DNA of 64,000 nucleotides from Hyphomicrobiales bacterium (GCA_900466875.1 UBNQ01000003.1:255570-319569), one strand, 5' to 3'; positions 10,767 through 19,606 are shown, numbered from the stretch's first letter. Notes: generated by a model from the sequence alone, not told the origin. Translations and numbers: made by a program.

Positions 10767-11152
10767 GGATCCTTCTCGATACTCACCTTCTGATATGGCT
10801 GGTCGGCGCATCCGGGCGGTTACCTTCCGCCGCACGCGAGGCAGTCGAGGATTCGAACAACCAACTCTTCTTCAGCGCCGCCAGCATATGGGAGTTGTCG
10901 ATCAAACAATCCACCGGAAGAGCCCGACTGGAGCTTCCTACCGAGCTCCTGCATCGACAGCTTCTCGATAATCATTTCGATGAAGTGCCGGTCACTGCAA
11001 CACACGGGCTTGCGGTTTGCGGGCTTGAACAAATCCACAAGGATCCGTTCGACCGGATTCTGATCGCCCAAGCCATGTCCGAAGGCATGCTTCTGCTGAC
11101 CTCGGACGAGACTATCGCGCGGTATAACGGGCCGATACGGCTCGTCCGATAG
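10763..11152 (+). CDS. vapC: PIN-domain ribonuclease toxin (VapC family)
   Basis: The 129-residue PIN protein would cleave RNA (tRNA or rRNA in studied VapC toxins) when freed from its antitoxin. The acidic metal-binding residues are visible: Asp6 in MRILLDTHLLIW, Glu44 in SIWELSIK, the pair in KDPFDRILIAQA, and Asp in LLTSDETIARY. The order HKDPFDRIL plus a T-S-D near the end is characteristic of the VapC subgroup paired with Phd-like antitoxins. It overlaps the antitoxin by four bases and ends just before the convergent olsB (stop at 11156), leaving almost no intergenic space. All active-site residues look intact, so it is probably functional. Confidence 0.88.
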   Translation: MRILLDTHLLIWLVGASGRLPSAAREAVEDSNNQLFFSAASIWELSIKQSTGRARLELPTELLHRQLLDNHFDEVPVTATHGLAVCGLEQIHKDPFDRILIAQAMSEGMLLLTSDETIARYNGPIRLVR

Positions 11153-11155
11153 GTA

Positions 11156-12028
11156 TCAGCTGGCGAAGCGGCCGGCGTCGGCGCCGAAATGGTTGATGTA
11201 GCGGCCGGAGATGACGGCAATCGGCAGAACGATCAGAACGTCGGTGGTGTTGAAAGCCTGATCGACCACGGCACCGTCACCGATCATCGCGCCCAGCCGC
11301 AGATAACCCTTCACCAGCGGCGGCATGGCGGACAGGGCCTGTCGCGGGCTGACCTCTTCCACCGGCATCAGGTCCATCCTGCTATAAAGATCCGACCTCG
11401 CCGACACCATCCATTCATCCTTTACCAGCGAGTTCTGGTGCAGGAAGGAAAGGGCGAGCGCGTGCTCCTGGGGATCGACACCGGGGAAAGACGCGCAACC
11501 GAACATGGCGCCCATGCCGTGCTTCAAAGCGTAAGCCCAGTTGCCCTGCCAGAGCAATTCCACCGTGCGCTTCGTGCGGTAATCAGGCAAGACGCAGGAT
11601 CTGCCGAGCTCCATGAACTGCTTGTCGGGGTGGCGCTTCAGAAGCGGCGCGATATCGAATTCGGAGGCCGAATAGAAACCGCCATTGGCCAATGCGACTT
11701 CCTGGCGCAGCAGGCGATAGGTGCCGACGATCTGCTCCTCGATCTCGCCGTCGATGGCGTTGTCGACCACCAGAAGATGGTCACAGATGGCATCGTAGCT
11801 GTCGAAGTCGCGCTTGCGGGCCATCGCTTCCGGCGGCAGCATTGCATTCATCTCTTCGACGAAAACGCGGTAACGAACGGACTGGGCTGCATCGATCTCC
11901 CGACTGTTGCGCGCAAGCCGCGTTTCCAGCGAGCCGATGCGGCCGAATACATCACCATTCCGGTTGGACGGCGCCGGTTTCGAGAGAGGGTCGAGGGTCA
12001 ATTCGCGGTTCAGGAGTTCGATTGCCAT
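11156..12028 (-). CDS. olsB: Ornithine lipid synthase OlsB-like N-acyltransferase (GNAT fold)
   Basis: OlsB transfers a 3-hydroxyacyl chain from acyl carrier protein to ornithine, giving lyso-ornithine lipid, the precursor of phosphorus-free ornithine lipids in rhizobia. The 290-residue length matches the family. Visible hallmarks are the N-terminal acyl-homoserine-lactone-synthase-like segment (RYRVFVEEMNA near residue 54, then DFDSYDAICDHLLVVD), VGTYRLL, and FMELGRSCVLPDYR near residue 138. No olsA partner is adjacent, as in several rhizobia where olsA and olsB are unlinked. In Sinorhizobium olsB is phosphate-regulated; I see no clear Pho box, but a GTGACA/TGTCAC palindrome lies about 60 bases upstream. 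Specificity is assigned by family resemblance. Confidence 0.82.
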   Translation of the reverse strand: MAIELLNRELTLDPLSKPAPSNRNGDVFGRIGSLETRLARNSREIDAAQSVRYRVFVEEMNAMLPPEAMARKRDFDSYDAICDHLLVVDNAIDGEIEEQIVGTYRLLRQEVALANGGFYSASEFDIAPLLKRHPDKQFMELGRSCVLPDYRTKRTVELLWQGNWAYALKHGMGAMFGCASFPGVDPQEHALALSFLHQNSLVKDEWMVSARSDLYSRMDLMPVEEVSPRQALSAMPPLVKGYLRLGAMIGDGAVVDQAFNTTDVLIVLPIAVISGRYINHFGADAGRFAS

Positions 12029-12086
12029 GGTGAGTCACCCGTACCGGTTGGATCACCGCCATTAATCACGTCTCTGCGACAAGAAC

Positions 12087-12103
12087 GTGACATTTGCTGT
12101 CAC
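12087..12103. promoter_or_regulatory. Short perfect inverted repeat upstream of olsB
   Basis: GTGACA and TGTCAC are separated by five bases, in the 98-base gap between olsB and the histidine kinase gene, about 60 bases before the olsB start. The position suits an operator for olsB; no regulator can be named from sequence. Confidence 0.3.
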
Positions 12104-12126
12104 AATAGGCCTGTGCCAAACCGCCG

Positions 12127-13923
12127 TCAACGGACGCGCTGACGTGCAATATTCTCCGACAAAAGGTGACGAATATCGTCGAACAGGCGGTCCGGTTCCA
12201 CCGGTTTCTGCAGCACTTTCTGGGCGCCCGCAGCGAGTGCGCCCTGAAGCGCCTCGTCGCGATCTTCGCCGGTCAGAACGATGATGGGAACGGCGACACT
12301 GTCTGCCGTTCTTTCCGTTTCACGGAGACTGACGAGAACATCCAGGGGATCACCGCCCGGCATATTGAGGTCCGTGATGATGAGATCGGGCCGCGCGCCG
12401 GGGGCGCGGACAAGATCGTCAAAGCTCTGGACATCGGTCACCCAGCGCACCTTGTGGCCATTCTTCTGGAGCATGGCGCGCAGCAACAGGGCGCTGACCG
12501 GGTCATCTTCGGCAAGCACGATGTCGAGTTCGCTGTGGATATCAGCCACTGACGTCACTTCGCCTGCAGCTGAACGGGACGAGGCATTCTGTTGCGGATC
12601 GGTGATACGGCCGAAACCGCGCATGCGGCCGCTCAGCACATCGACCAGAGAGCGTTCCCGCAAGGGGCGGATCAGCCAGGCATCGAACAGATCCTGCGGC
12701 TGCGATGCCCGCTCCTCGGGATTGACGAGGAGAATGCGGTGCAGCGGCTTGTGAAGCGGCTCGCAGGCATAATCCGATGCCAGCCGGTGATCCACGATCA
12801 GATCCGTGAACGGCATCGTCCCTTCAGCCGCCCGGTCGATCAGCAGCGACACGTCCTGCGTGGTCGAGAGGTGGCGGCAGCGGCCACCAAGTGCCTCGAT
12901 CGTCGCAACCGTGGCCTGGGCCGTCGGGCCGGGCGGTGCGAGCAGGACGACACGGGACCGCGCCAGCATACCGCTTCTGTCGGTTTCGCCGGCGGCCGCA
13001 TCTTCGGCAAGGCGAACCGGAAAACGAATAGTGAAGGTGCTGCCCTCGCCTTTGCGGCTTTTCACCGAAAGAGAGCCGCCGAATTCCGCGAGAATACGCG
13101 ATGCGATGCCGAGGCCAAGGCCGGTTCCGCCGCTTCGGGCCTCGACAGATCCGACCTGTTCGAACTCGCCGAAGATCGTCGCCTGCTCCTGCGGCGTCAT
13201 GCCCGGACCTGTATCGACTACAGCAATTTCCACGTTATCGTCGACCAGGGCGATGCGCACGAGCACTCCGCCGCTCGACGTGAATTTCACCGCATTGCCT
13301 ATGACATTGAACAAAACCTGGCGCAGGCGGGCGGGGTCAAAATCCAGCAATTCGGGTAGGTCGGCGGCGAAGGTTGCCGCGATCTCGATACGTTTTTCGT
13401 GAGCACGCGGGGATAGCATCTCCACGACGCTTTCCAGCAGCTGACGGAGATTTTCGGCCCTCGTGTTCAGCCGGAAACGACCGGCCTCCATGGTCGACAG
13501 GTCGAGGATATCGTCGACCAGCTGCGCCAGCAGATGGCCGGACTGGCGGATGCCGCTCAGATAATTCTGCTGTTCCGCAGTCAGCTTCGTCTGGCTGAGC
13601 AGGTGCGTCATACCGAGAATGCCGTTCAATGGAGTGCGGATCTCATGAACCACAGTCGAAAGACGGCGCGATTTTGCCTCGCTAGCTGCTTCGGATTCCT
13701 TCAGCCTGCCTTTGAGCGAACGCCGGCCCGGCGACCAGTGTTTCAGCTGACAGATCAGGTTTTGAAGAGGGCTCAGCTGCTGCGGCGCCGAGGCGGCAAA
13801 AAATCCAACCTCTTCGGGCGGCTCAACGACGAGCTCCGACAATTGCTCCACCGGCCCTTCGGAAGAAGGGGGCTGGGCGAAAGCCTTGGTCAGTCGGTCG
13901 TGCAACTCGGCGAGGGTGCGCAT
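12127..13923 (-). CDS. Soluble hybrid sensor histidine kinase with degenerate and intact receiver domains
   Basis: The 598-residue protein has no membrane segment. The first 75 or so residues are not recognisable. A HisKA domain carries the phospho-accepting His93 (VVHEIRTPLNGILGM), followed by an HATPase domain with N box (FNVIGNAVKFTS), G1 (VDTGPGMTPQE) and G2 (GGTGLGLGIA). Next, about residues 320-440 resemble a receiver fold that has lost its acidic site (LIVDHR where the phospho-Asp normally sits). The C-terminal receiver is intact: ED pair in VLAEDDPVS, Asp518 in IITDLNMPGG, Lys in VLQKPVEP. It probably starts an intracellular phosphorelay. The partner histidine phosphotransferase is not in the window. 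A CtrA-like site lies about 50 bases upstream. Confidence 0.88.
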   Translation of the reverse strand: MRTLAELHDRLTKAFAQPPSSEGPVEQLSELVVEPPEEVGFFAASAPQQLSPLQNLICQLKHWSPGRRSLKGRLKESEAASEAKSRRLSTVVHEIRTPLNGILGMTHLLSQTKLTAEQQNYLSGIRQSGHLLAQLVDDILDLSTMEAGRFRLNTRAENLRQLLESVVEMLSPRAHEKRIEIAATFAADLPELLDFDPARLRQVLFNVIGNAVKFTSSGGVLVRIALVDDNVEIAVVDTGPGMTPQEQATIFGEFEQVGSVEARSGGTGLGLGIASRILAEFGGSLSVKSRKGEGSTFTIRFPVRLAEDAAAGETDRSGMLARSRVVLLAPPGPTAQATVATIEALGGRCRHLSTTQDVSLLIDRAAEGTMPFTDLIVDHRLASDYACEPLHKPLHRILLVNPEERASQPQDLFDAWLIRPLRERSLVDVLSGRMRGFGRITDPQQNASSRSAAGEVTSVADIHSELDIVLAEDDPVSALLLRAMLQKNGHKVRWVTDVQSFDDLVRAPGARPDLIITDLNMPGGDPLDVLVSLRETERTADSVAVPIIVLTGEDRDEALQGALAAGAQKVLQKPVEPDRLFDDIRHLLSENIARQRVR

Positions 13924-13970
13924 GAGGCTAGCCTACACGGGCTTTCCTTCGCAATCCTTAGGCCGACCCC

Positions 13971-13985
13971 TTAACGGGGCGTTAA
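13971..13985. promoter_or_regulatory. Candidate CtrA-binding site (TTAA-N7-TTAA)
   Basis: TTAA at 13971-13974 and TTAA at 13982-13985 are exactly seven bases apart, matching the alphaproteobacterial CtrA consensus. The site lies 48-62 bases upstream of the histidine kinase start at 13923 and overlaps the lspA stop codon. The motif is short and AT-rich against a GC-rich background, which makes chance less likely but not excluded. Confidence 0.4.
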
Positions 13986-14470
13986 TCGCGCGACTTCGAA
14001 CCGACCAGCTCGTCGAGAATAACCAAGCCCGCTCCGATAGTTATGAAGCTATCGGCGAGATTGAAGACGGCAAATGACCACGTCTCTGTATGAAACAGGA
14101 TATAATCGATGACGTGACCATAGACCAAACCATCGATGAGATTGCCGATGGCGCCGGCGATGATGAGCGTAAAACCGGCATTGGCAAATGTTCTCGATGC
14201 CGGCGTCTTGCGCCAGAGCCAGAGAACGATGCCGACGATCACGATGCGCATGCCGATGATGAATTCGCGCTCCATGCCGGACAAAAGCGAGAATGCGACA
14301 CCGAGATTATAGGTGCGGAAAAGCGCCAGGTACGGGATGACCGGCACCGCCTCATGCATGGGCAGATAGGCTTCGACCGCAAGCTTGATCACCTGATCGA
14401 GGATGACCGCGACCACGATGACGATCCCGGCGATCAGCGGGCGGGACAGGGATGCTGCGACTTGCGTCAT
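13982..14470 (-). CDS. lspA: Lipoprotein signal peptidase (signal peptidase II)
   Basis: LspA cleaves the signal peptide of diacylated prolipoproteins at the inner membrane. The 162-residue, four-helix protein shows the two catalytic-Asp regions: [15 protein letters not shown] (box preceding the site), [19 protein letters not shown] (about residues 105-123) and [19 protein letters not shown] (about 134-152), where the two Asp residues of the aspartyl peptidase lie. The start ATG at 14470 overlaps the stop of the trmH-family gene by four bases (ATGA), so lspA is the last gene of a three-gene operon with translational coupling. Confidence 0.95.
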   Translation of the reverse strand: MTQVAASLSRPLIAGIVIVVAVILDQVIKLAVEAYLPMHEAVPVIPYLALFRTYNLGVAFSLLSGMEREFIIGMRIVIVGIVLWLWRKTPASRTFANAGFTLIIAGAIGNLIDGLVYGHVIDYILFHTETWSFAVFNLADSFITIGAGLVILDELVGSKSRD

Positions 14471-15327
14471 GGTCTGTCTTCCAGCGTAAGGAGATGGCGG
14501 CGCGCTTCGAACAGCATGACGGCCGTGGCGACGGCGAGATTGAGGCTGTCGGCGAGCCCTTGCTGAGGGATGCGAACAGTGCGGTTTGCGGCATTGGCGA
14601 GATTATCCGGCAGGCCGGACTGTTCGTTGCCCATCAGGATGACGACCGGCTTGCTCTTGTAATCGGCCGTGCGGTAATCGACGGCACCGGCAAGATGGGT
14701 CGCCACAACATTGACGCCCGAGCGCTTCTGCCAGCCCAAAAACTCTTCAGCCGAGCATTTCACGACCGGGATCGCGAAGACCGAGCCCATCGTGGCGCGA
14801 ACGGTTTCCAGCGAAAACGGGTCCGTGCTGTCGCCGACAAGGATGACGGCAGACGCTCCCGCCGCGTCGGCGGTGCGGATGATGGTGCCGAGATTGCCGG
14901 GATCGCGAACGCGGTCCAGAGCGACAATGGTCTCGTCTTGTGCAGGCGTAAGATCGTCCAGCCGCTTCCAGCGCTGCTCGAAGATACCGACGACCATTTG
15001 CGGGTTGTCGCGACGGGTGACCGACGACAGGACCTTTTCCGAGACTTCGAGAACGAGGCCGCCATTGGCCACGGTGCGGGTGGCCACCTGCTCGACAAGC
15101 GGCTTGCCCTTGGCCGCCTTGGCATAGATCAGCGTGCGGATTTCCCAGCCGAGTTCCAGCGCGTCGATGACGAGCTTCAGGCCTTCGGCCATGAAGATGC
15201 CGGCGGCTTCGCGGTCCTTCTTGTTGGAAAGCGCCTTGATGTCCTTGATGATCGGGTTGGCGAGCGAAGTGACTTCCTTCACCTGCCCGACCTTGCGGGC
15301 GCCCGGCTTTCTGAATTCGTCTGTCAT
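14467..15327 (-). CDS. TrmH/SpoU-family RNA 2'-O-methyltransferase
   Basis: The 286-residue protein has an N-terminal substrate-binding domain ([34 protein letters not shown] in pieces, about residues 17-50) and a C-terminal SPOUT domain with the three motifs: [21 protein letters not shown] (about 134-154), [12 protein letters not shown] (about 231-242) and [24 protein letters not shown] (about 251-274). These form the trefoil knot that binds S-adenosylmethionine and place it with RlmB/TsnR-like enzymes that methylate a ribose in 23S rRNA; the exact nucleotide is not predictable. It overlaps lspA by four bases downstream and the upstream methyltransferase gene by four bases, so all three form one operon. 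Confidence 0.9.
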   Translation of the reverse strand: MTDEFRKPGARKVGQVKEVTSLANPIIKDIKALSNKKDREAAGIFMAEGLKLVIDALELGWEIRTLIYAKAAKGKPLVEQVATRTVANGGLVLEVSEKVLSSVTRRDNPQMVVGIFEQRWKRLDDLTPAQDETIVALDRVRDPGNLGTIIRTADAAGASAVILVGDSTDPFSLETVRATMGSVFAIPVVKCSAEEFLGWQKRSGVNVVATHLAGAVDYRTADYKSKPVVILMGNEQSGLPDNLANAANRTVRIPQQGLADSLNLAVATAVMLFEARRHLLTLEDRP

Positions 15328-16463
15328 TGGGAGACCCAGCGGCTGAAGAGTGAGGTTGAAAGGGCGCGGCCACGGCTCGCACCGTCAATGCCCGTTTCGC
15401 GGATGACGAGTTCGCCCGATTCCACCGTGCCGCCTGCGCCGCGCATGGTCTCGCGCATCAGTTCGTGGATGGAATAGAAGCTTGCCCGGATGGAATAGGC
15501 CGTCAGCACCAGCCCGACGGAATTTTTCGACAGAAGCTCACGGCAGACATCGAGCATGACGGGCAGGTGTTCGAAAAGCTCCCAGACTTCGCCATTCGGA
15601 CCGCGGCCGAATTTCGGTGGGTCGGTGAGGATGATGTCATAGGTGCTGCCGCGGCGTTCCTCGCGCAGGATGAATTTCATCGCGTCTTCGCAGATCCAGC
15701 GGATCGGCGCCTTGTCGAGGCGCGAAAGCGTCTGGTTTTCCCGCGCCCAGCCGATCGCCTTCTTGGAGGCATCGACATGGGTTACCTCCGCACCTGCCGC
15801 CGCAGCCACCAGCGAGGCGACGCCGGTGTAGCCGAAGAGATTGAGCACCTTGAGGGTACGCCCCTTGGCCTTTGCCTGTTCGACCTGATCCCTCACCCAC
15901 GTCCAGTGGACGATCTGTTCGGGGAAGAAGCCCATATGGCGGAAAGCGGTAAAACGCCCCTGGAAATCGATGTCCAGCAGTGACAGCGGCCAGGTTTCGC
16001 CGAGCGCCTCGTGCGGAAATTTCCAGCGACCCATACCGTCTTCATCCGTATTGCCGGTGAAAACCGCATCCGCCCTGTTCCAGATGTCGTCCGACAGGGA
16101 AGGCTGCCAGAGCGCCTGCGCTTCGGGCCTGACGACAAAATACGGACCGTATTTCTCGAGCTTGAGCCCCTTGCCGCTGTCGACCAGATGGAAATCGCCG
16201 GCATTCTGTGATTCGAGAATGATCGGGACATTTTCCTTCGGCAGCTCACCGCTGCGCGCCATCAACGGGCGCGTCTGCGCTGCGGGCTGGGCGACGGGCT
16301 TGGCCTCGCTTGTCTTTTCGCTCATCCTTGGACGTGGTGCAGCAACGGGAGGCTTCGGCTTGCCGGTGGCGCCATGTCTTTCCTGGACATTGCCTCCCCG
16401 AGAAGAAGCCTTCTGCCCCGTCCGCTTGTCTCTGCTCTTCAACGATTGATCCTTCGCTTTCAT
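15324..16463 (-). CDS. Class I SAM-dependent rRNA methyltransferase (RlmI-like)
   Basis: A methyltransferase with the RlmI/RlmK-type core: LNLFGYTGVASLVAAAAGAEVTHVDASKKAIGWARENQ in pieces (SAM-binding motif I onward, about residues 210-250) and LTDPPKFGRGPNGEVWELFE, the DPPKF motif diagnostic of this group. Before it is a basic, Lys/Arg/Pro-rich linker of about 80 residues of low complexity. The start is uncertain: ATG at 16463 (379 residues) is used here; ATG at 16505 has a good AAGGGTG in front, and GTG at 16535 extends the same frame to 403 residues. It begins the operon continuing to the trmH-like gene and lspA, and is divergent from the CoxG-like gene. Substrate base is unknown. Confidence 0.82.
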   Translation of the reverse strand: MKAKDQSLKSRDKRTGQKASSRGGNVQERHGATGKPKPPVAAPRPRMSEKTSEAKPVAQPAAQTRPLMARSGELPKENVPIILESQNAGDFHLVDSGKGLKLEKYGPYFVVRPEAQALWQPSLSDDIWNRADAVFTGNTDEDGMGRWKFPHEALGETWPLSLLDIDFQGRFTAFRHMGFFPEQIVHWTWVRDQVEQAKAKGRTLKVLNLFGYTGVASLVAAAAGAEVTHVDASKKAIGWARENQTLSRLDKAPIRWICEDAMKFILREERRGSTYDIILTDPPKFGRGPNGEVWELFEHLPVMLDVCRELLSKNSVGLVLTAYSIRASFYSIHELMRETMRGAGGTVESGELVIRETGIDGASRGRALSTSLFSRWVSQ

Positions 16464-16597
16464 TTTCGTGCAGATAGCATCTGCTGCGCCTTCGGCAAAG
16501 CCCATGCGATCACCCTTGCCAAAGCTGGCAGACACGGGGCTACCGTCCTATCTGAGAATGCCACCCTTGATGATGAAACCTAAAGGAAGATGGCTTG

Positions 16598-17053
16598 ATG
16601 GAATTTATCGGGGAGGAAAGGATCGATGCGCCGCGAGCGATTGTCTGGGCCGCGCTGAATGATCCCGACCTCCTGAAGGAATGCATTCCCGGTTGCCAGT
16701 CGCTTGAATGGACGTCGGAGACGGAGCTGACGGCTACGATCAAGGTCAAGATCGGTGTTCTGTCGTTTCGTTTTGCCGGCGGCATAACACTTACGGATAT
16801 CGTGCCGATGCAGAGCTACATCATTCACGCCGAAGGCAAGGGCGGCGTTGCAGGTTTCGCAAAAGGGGCGGCAGTCGTTTCACTCCTAGACGATGATGAG
16901 GCGACGATCCTACGCTATCAAAGCGAGGCGCAGGTGGAGGGAAAGATTGCCCAGCTCGGCTCGAACCTGATCAAGTCAAGCGCTCAGCAGCTTGCTTCCC
17001 GGTTTTTCTCGGATTTCAGCAAGGCCGTAACAAACCGAATTTCAGTCGAATGA
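16598..17053 (+). CDS. CoxG-like SRPBCC-family protein
   Basis: A 151-residue protein that looks like carbon-monoxide-dehydrogenase subunit G (CoxG): MEFIGEERIDAPRAIVWAALNDPDLLKECIPGCQSLE in pieces, then IKVKIGVLSFRFAG, GKGGVAGFAKGAAVVSL and AQVEGKIAQLGSNLIKSSAQQLASRFF. The last element is a helix typical of the family. CoxG in CO oxidisers helps anchor the dehydrogenase to the membrane, but no cox structural genes are near, so a CO-related role is not supported; it may act in assembly of another molybdo-enzyme or bind a hydrophobic ligand. ATG at 16598 follows AAGGAAG at a usable distance. It is a single gene facing the convergent LapA gene. Confidence 0.82.
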   Translation: MEFIGEERIDAPRAIVWAALNDPDLLKECIPGCQSLEWTSETELTATIKVKIGVLSFRFAGGITLTDIVPMQSYIIHAEGKGGVAGFAKGAAVVSLLDDDEATILRYQSEAQVEGKIAQLGSNLIKSSAQQLASRFFSDFSKAVTNRISVE

Positions 17054-17060
17054 ACAGACA

Positions 17061-17372
17061 TCAGCGCCGTTGCGCCGCAATCGCCTTGTGCTCGCTCTGC
17101 CATTTCACCGCTTCCTTGGCCTCGACACGAGCCTGACGGCGATAACGGCCCTGCCGCCACCATGTCACCGATGCACCGATTGCCATGCCGACCAGAAGCG
17201 CCAGGAAGACGAAGACAAAGAAAGGCGCCGAGACGGACAGCAGACTGTCCTCAGGACGGAAGGGGTTGAGCGCCAGGGTAACGACCTGCCTGTTCGCCAC
17301 CGCCAGCACAATCAGGACGATGCCAATCGGCACGAAAACGACAAGCGAAACAATACGCTTAAGCTTCGTCAT
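17061..17372 (-). CDS. LapA/DUF1049-domain small membrane protein
   Basis: A 103-residue protein with two membrane helices (about residues 7-27 and 45-68) joined by a short loop, and a basic, coiled C-terminus (WWRQGRYRRQARVEAKEAVKWQSEH). This is the LapA/DUF1049 pattern; in enterobacteria LapA works with LapB in lipopolysaccharide assembly control. No lapB is adjacent here; the neighbour upstream is ihfB, the same arrangement as the ihfB-lapA order of many proteobacteria, which supports the call. The 82-base gap to ihfB suggests co-transcription. Confidence 0.8.
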   Translation of the reverse strand: MTKLKRIVSLVVFVPIGIVLIVLAVANRQVVTLALNPFRPEDSLLSVSAPFFVFVFLALLVGMAIGASVTWWRQGRYRRQARVEAKEAVKWQSEHKAIAAQRR

Positions 17373-17454
17373 GGGGTCACTCCGGCAATTTCTCGTTCAG
17401 CGGCACCAGATTGGTCCGGATGCCGCAGATTCAAGACCCTGCGGCAATATCGGC

Positions 17455-17754
17455 TCAATCGTCCTCGTCGGCCATACCGGGGTTCAGGCGCTCGCGCAGC
17501 TCTTTCCCGGTCTTGAAAAACGGCACCCACTTTTCCTCGACGAAGACACTTTCGCCCGTTCGCGGATTGCGCCCGGAACGGGATGGACGGTTCTTGACCG
17601 AAAATGCGCCGAAACCACGCAGCTCGACCCGGTTACCGCCAGCAAGCGCATCCGTGATTTCATCGAGGACGGCATTGACGATGTTCTCGACGTCGCGATG
17701 GTAGAGATGCGGATTGCGTGCCGCAACGATCTGTACCAATTCAGACTTAATCAC
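17455..17754 (-). CDS. ihfB: Integration host factor beta subunit
   Basis: The 99-residue HU/IHF-family protein forms a heterodimer with IHF-alpha that bends DNA at specific sites and assists sigma-54 promoters, recombination and replication. It shows the beta-subunit features: [17 protein letters not shown] at the start, [17 protein letters not shown], the DNA-intercalating arm [23 protein letters not shown] (in pieces, about 54-76) with the conserved Pro-containing RNPRTGE, and [14 protein letters not shown] at the end. The start is GTG at 17754 with GGGGG-rich ribosome binding sequence just before it. It lies 26 bases after the sppA stop on the same strand, so sppA-ihfB-lapA may be one transcript. 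Confidence 0.95.
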   Translation of the reverse strand: MIKSELVQIVAARNPHLYHRDVENIVNAVLDEITDALAGGNRVELRGFGAFSVKNRPSRSGRNPRTGESVFVEEKWVPFFKTGKELRERLNPGMADEDD

Positions 17755-17780
17755 GGTTGCCCCCTGAAAAAATTAGATTT

Positions 17781-18737
17781 TCAACCTTTGCCAACCTGCC
17801 AAACCGAGACAAGACCGTCAAGGAACAACTTGCCTGGACCCCAACCATCGATGGCGTCAGGCGTGATCGGAAGCGTGATACCGGCAAAACGGAAAATCCC
17901 GGTCAGCGCATGGGCGAACCAGAGCGACGAGGAGGACTCGCTGTTTTTCCATTCGACGATCGGCAGATCGGGGGAAACGTCGCGGCTTTCCAGATAGTCT
18001 AGAATGTCGTCGTCACCGCCGAGCTTGTCGATGAGCTTGACGTTCAAGGCCTGCCTTCCGGTGAAGATCGTGCCGTCGGCAAGTTTCAGAACCTCGTCGC
18101 GCGGCAGATCTCGGCGTTCGGCGACGAGATCCACGAACCAGCCGTAGCTATCCATGATCATGGTGCGGATCATGGTTTTGGCTTCCTCGCTGGCAGGATG
18201 GAAGGGCGACGGCTCGGCCTTCAGCGGCGAGGACTTTATTTCCTCCAGCGAGATACCGATCTTCTTCATCAGTTCATCGGCCTGTGGATACTGGAAGATG
18301 ACACCGATCGAACCGGTGATCGAGCTTTCTCCGGCAACGATCGTGTCGCCGGCGGTAGCGATCATGTAGCCCGCAGACGCAGCCAGGGTGCGAATGTCGG
18401 AAACGACCGGTTTCGTTTCCGCCACCTTGCGGATCGCCTGATAGATACGCTCGCCGCCATAGGTGGTGCCGCCCGGAGAGGAGATCGAAACGATCAGCGC
18501 CTTGGCCTGGGTGCTCTTTGCAATGCGGTCGAGGCGCTCGAGCAATTCGCGGTCGTCGGTAATCATGCCGGTGATGCGCACGCGGGCAATATGAGGGGCT
18601 GTAGAGCCTGACTGTTCGCCAGCGACGGCCCAATAGGATACGAAGCCGATGGCCGCCAGGAAGATCAGCGCCGCAACACGCCAGAAGCTGAGCTTACGGC
18701 GCAACTGACGCCGATCCGCGATTGCCATGTGGTCCAT
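17781..18737 (-). CDS. sppA: Signal peptide peptidase SppA (short form)
   Basis: SppA is a membrane-bound serine/lysine protease that degrades released signal peptides and other membrane fragments. The 318-residue protein has one N-terminal membrane helix (about residues 18-37) and a single protease domain, the short form rather than the duplicated E. coli form. Visible parts are ALIVSISSPGGTTYGGERIYQAI (about 90-112), the nucleophile region LAASAGYMIATAGDTIVAGESSITGSIGVIFQ (in pieces, about 125-155) and LADGTIFTGRQALNVKLIDKLGG, which is highly characteristic. ATG at 18737 has AGAGGAAAG upstream. It precedes ihfB and is divergent from lptC. Confidence 0.93.
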   Translation of the reverse strand: MDHMAIADRRQLRRKLSFWRVAALIFLAAIGFVSYWAVAGEQSGSTAPHIARVRITGMITDDRELLERLDRIAKSTQAKALIVSISSPGGTTYGGERIYQAIRKVAETKPVVSDIRTLAASAGYMIATAGDTIVAGESSITGSIGVIFQYPQADELMKKIGISLEEIKSSPLKAEPSPFHPASEEAKTMIRTMIMDSYGWFVDLVAERRDLPRDEVLKLADGTIFTGRQALNVKLIDKLGGDDDILDYLESRDVSPDLPIVEWKNSESSSSLWFAHALTGIFRFAGITLPITPDAIDGWGPGKLFLDGLVSVWQVGKG

Positions 18738-18926
18738 AAACTTTCCTCTAATGCCCTGCCGCGCTTTACATAGGCCTCATTTTGGCCGATTGCAGCGGTT
18801 CGTATCACGTTTTTATGTTCGCTATTATTGTTTGTTGAAGAATAAAAACCATATTGGCGGTCGACGATCATGCGCCATGCCCTAGGGCGAAGCGCAGGAT
18901 TGGCGCAAAGGACGAAACGGAACTTC

Positions 18927-19595
18927 ATGCTGCAGCATATCCGAAAACCAGGAAGCATACTTGCATCGATGCAGGCGCCGACGAGCGCTTACGATGCCGC
19001 GCTTTCTCATTCTTCGCGCGTCGGCAAGCTGAAAATCCTTCTTCCGGTGGCTGCCGGCGTGATCTCGCTGCTGTTTGTCGGCGTGGCCATCATCCGCACC
19101 TATCTGCCGGAAAATCTGTCGATCGAAAGCGCCAAGATCGAAGACGGCAAGATCGTCATGGAGCGCCCGGCCATATCCGGTCGAAACAGCGACGGCATCA
19201 GCTACTCGATGCTGGCCAACAAGGCTCTTCAGGACATCCAGAACCCGAACCTGATCACGCTCCAGGACGTCAAGGCGGCGGTGCCGATCAACGACGACCT
19301 GATCGCGCGCGTTGTCGCCACGAGTGCGGATTTCGATCGCGGTGCAGACATCCTCAATCTTACCGCGCCGTTCGACGTCAATCTGAGCAACGGCATCACG
19401 GCTCACTTCAATTCCGCCAATCTCGACATACCCGGCGGGACCATGAATACCCCCGATGCGGTGAATATCTCGATGAGCGGAGGCTCCATTGTTGCAGATT
19501 CGATGAAGATCACCGATAAGGGGCATACTCTCAATTTCACCGGCAAGGTTCGGGTTGATCTCGACCCCGCAGCCATCCGCAACAAAGGCAAGTAG
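18927..19595 (+). CDS. lptC: LPS export ABC transporter periplasmic subunit LptC
   Basis: LptC is the inner-membrane bitopic protein that receives lipopolysaccharide from LptB2FG and passes it to LptA. About 222 residues from ATG 18927: a single N-terminal membrane helix (about residues 34-55, LKILLPVAAGVISLLFVGVA in part) followed by a beta-rich periplasmic domain (LQDVKAAVPI..., ILNLTAPFDVNLSNGITAHFNSAN...). The frame is open upstream to 18870, but the later ATG gives a conventional N-terminus. It begins the conserved cluster lptC-lptA-lptB-rpoN-hpf-ptsN; the family is weakly conserved, so context carries much of the call. Confidence 0.87.
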   Translation: MLQHIRKPGSILASMQAPTSAYDAALSHSSRVGKLKILLPVAAGVISLLFVGVAIIRTYLPENLSIESAKIEDGKIVMERPAISGRNSDGISYSMLANKALQDIQNPNLITLQDVKAAVPINDDLIARVVATSADFDRGADILNLTAPFDVNLSNGITAHFNSANLDIPGGTMNTPDAVNISMSGGSIVADSMKITDKGHTLNFTGKVRVDLDPAAIRNKGK

Positions 19596-19606
19596 GCCCG
19601 GCCGCC

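Noticed and set aside
16598..17053. Carbon monoxide oxidation cluster based on the CoxG-like gene
   Set aside because: No coxMSL or accessory genes nearby; a lone CoxG-like protein does not support CO metabolism.
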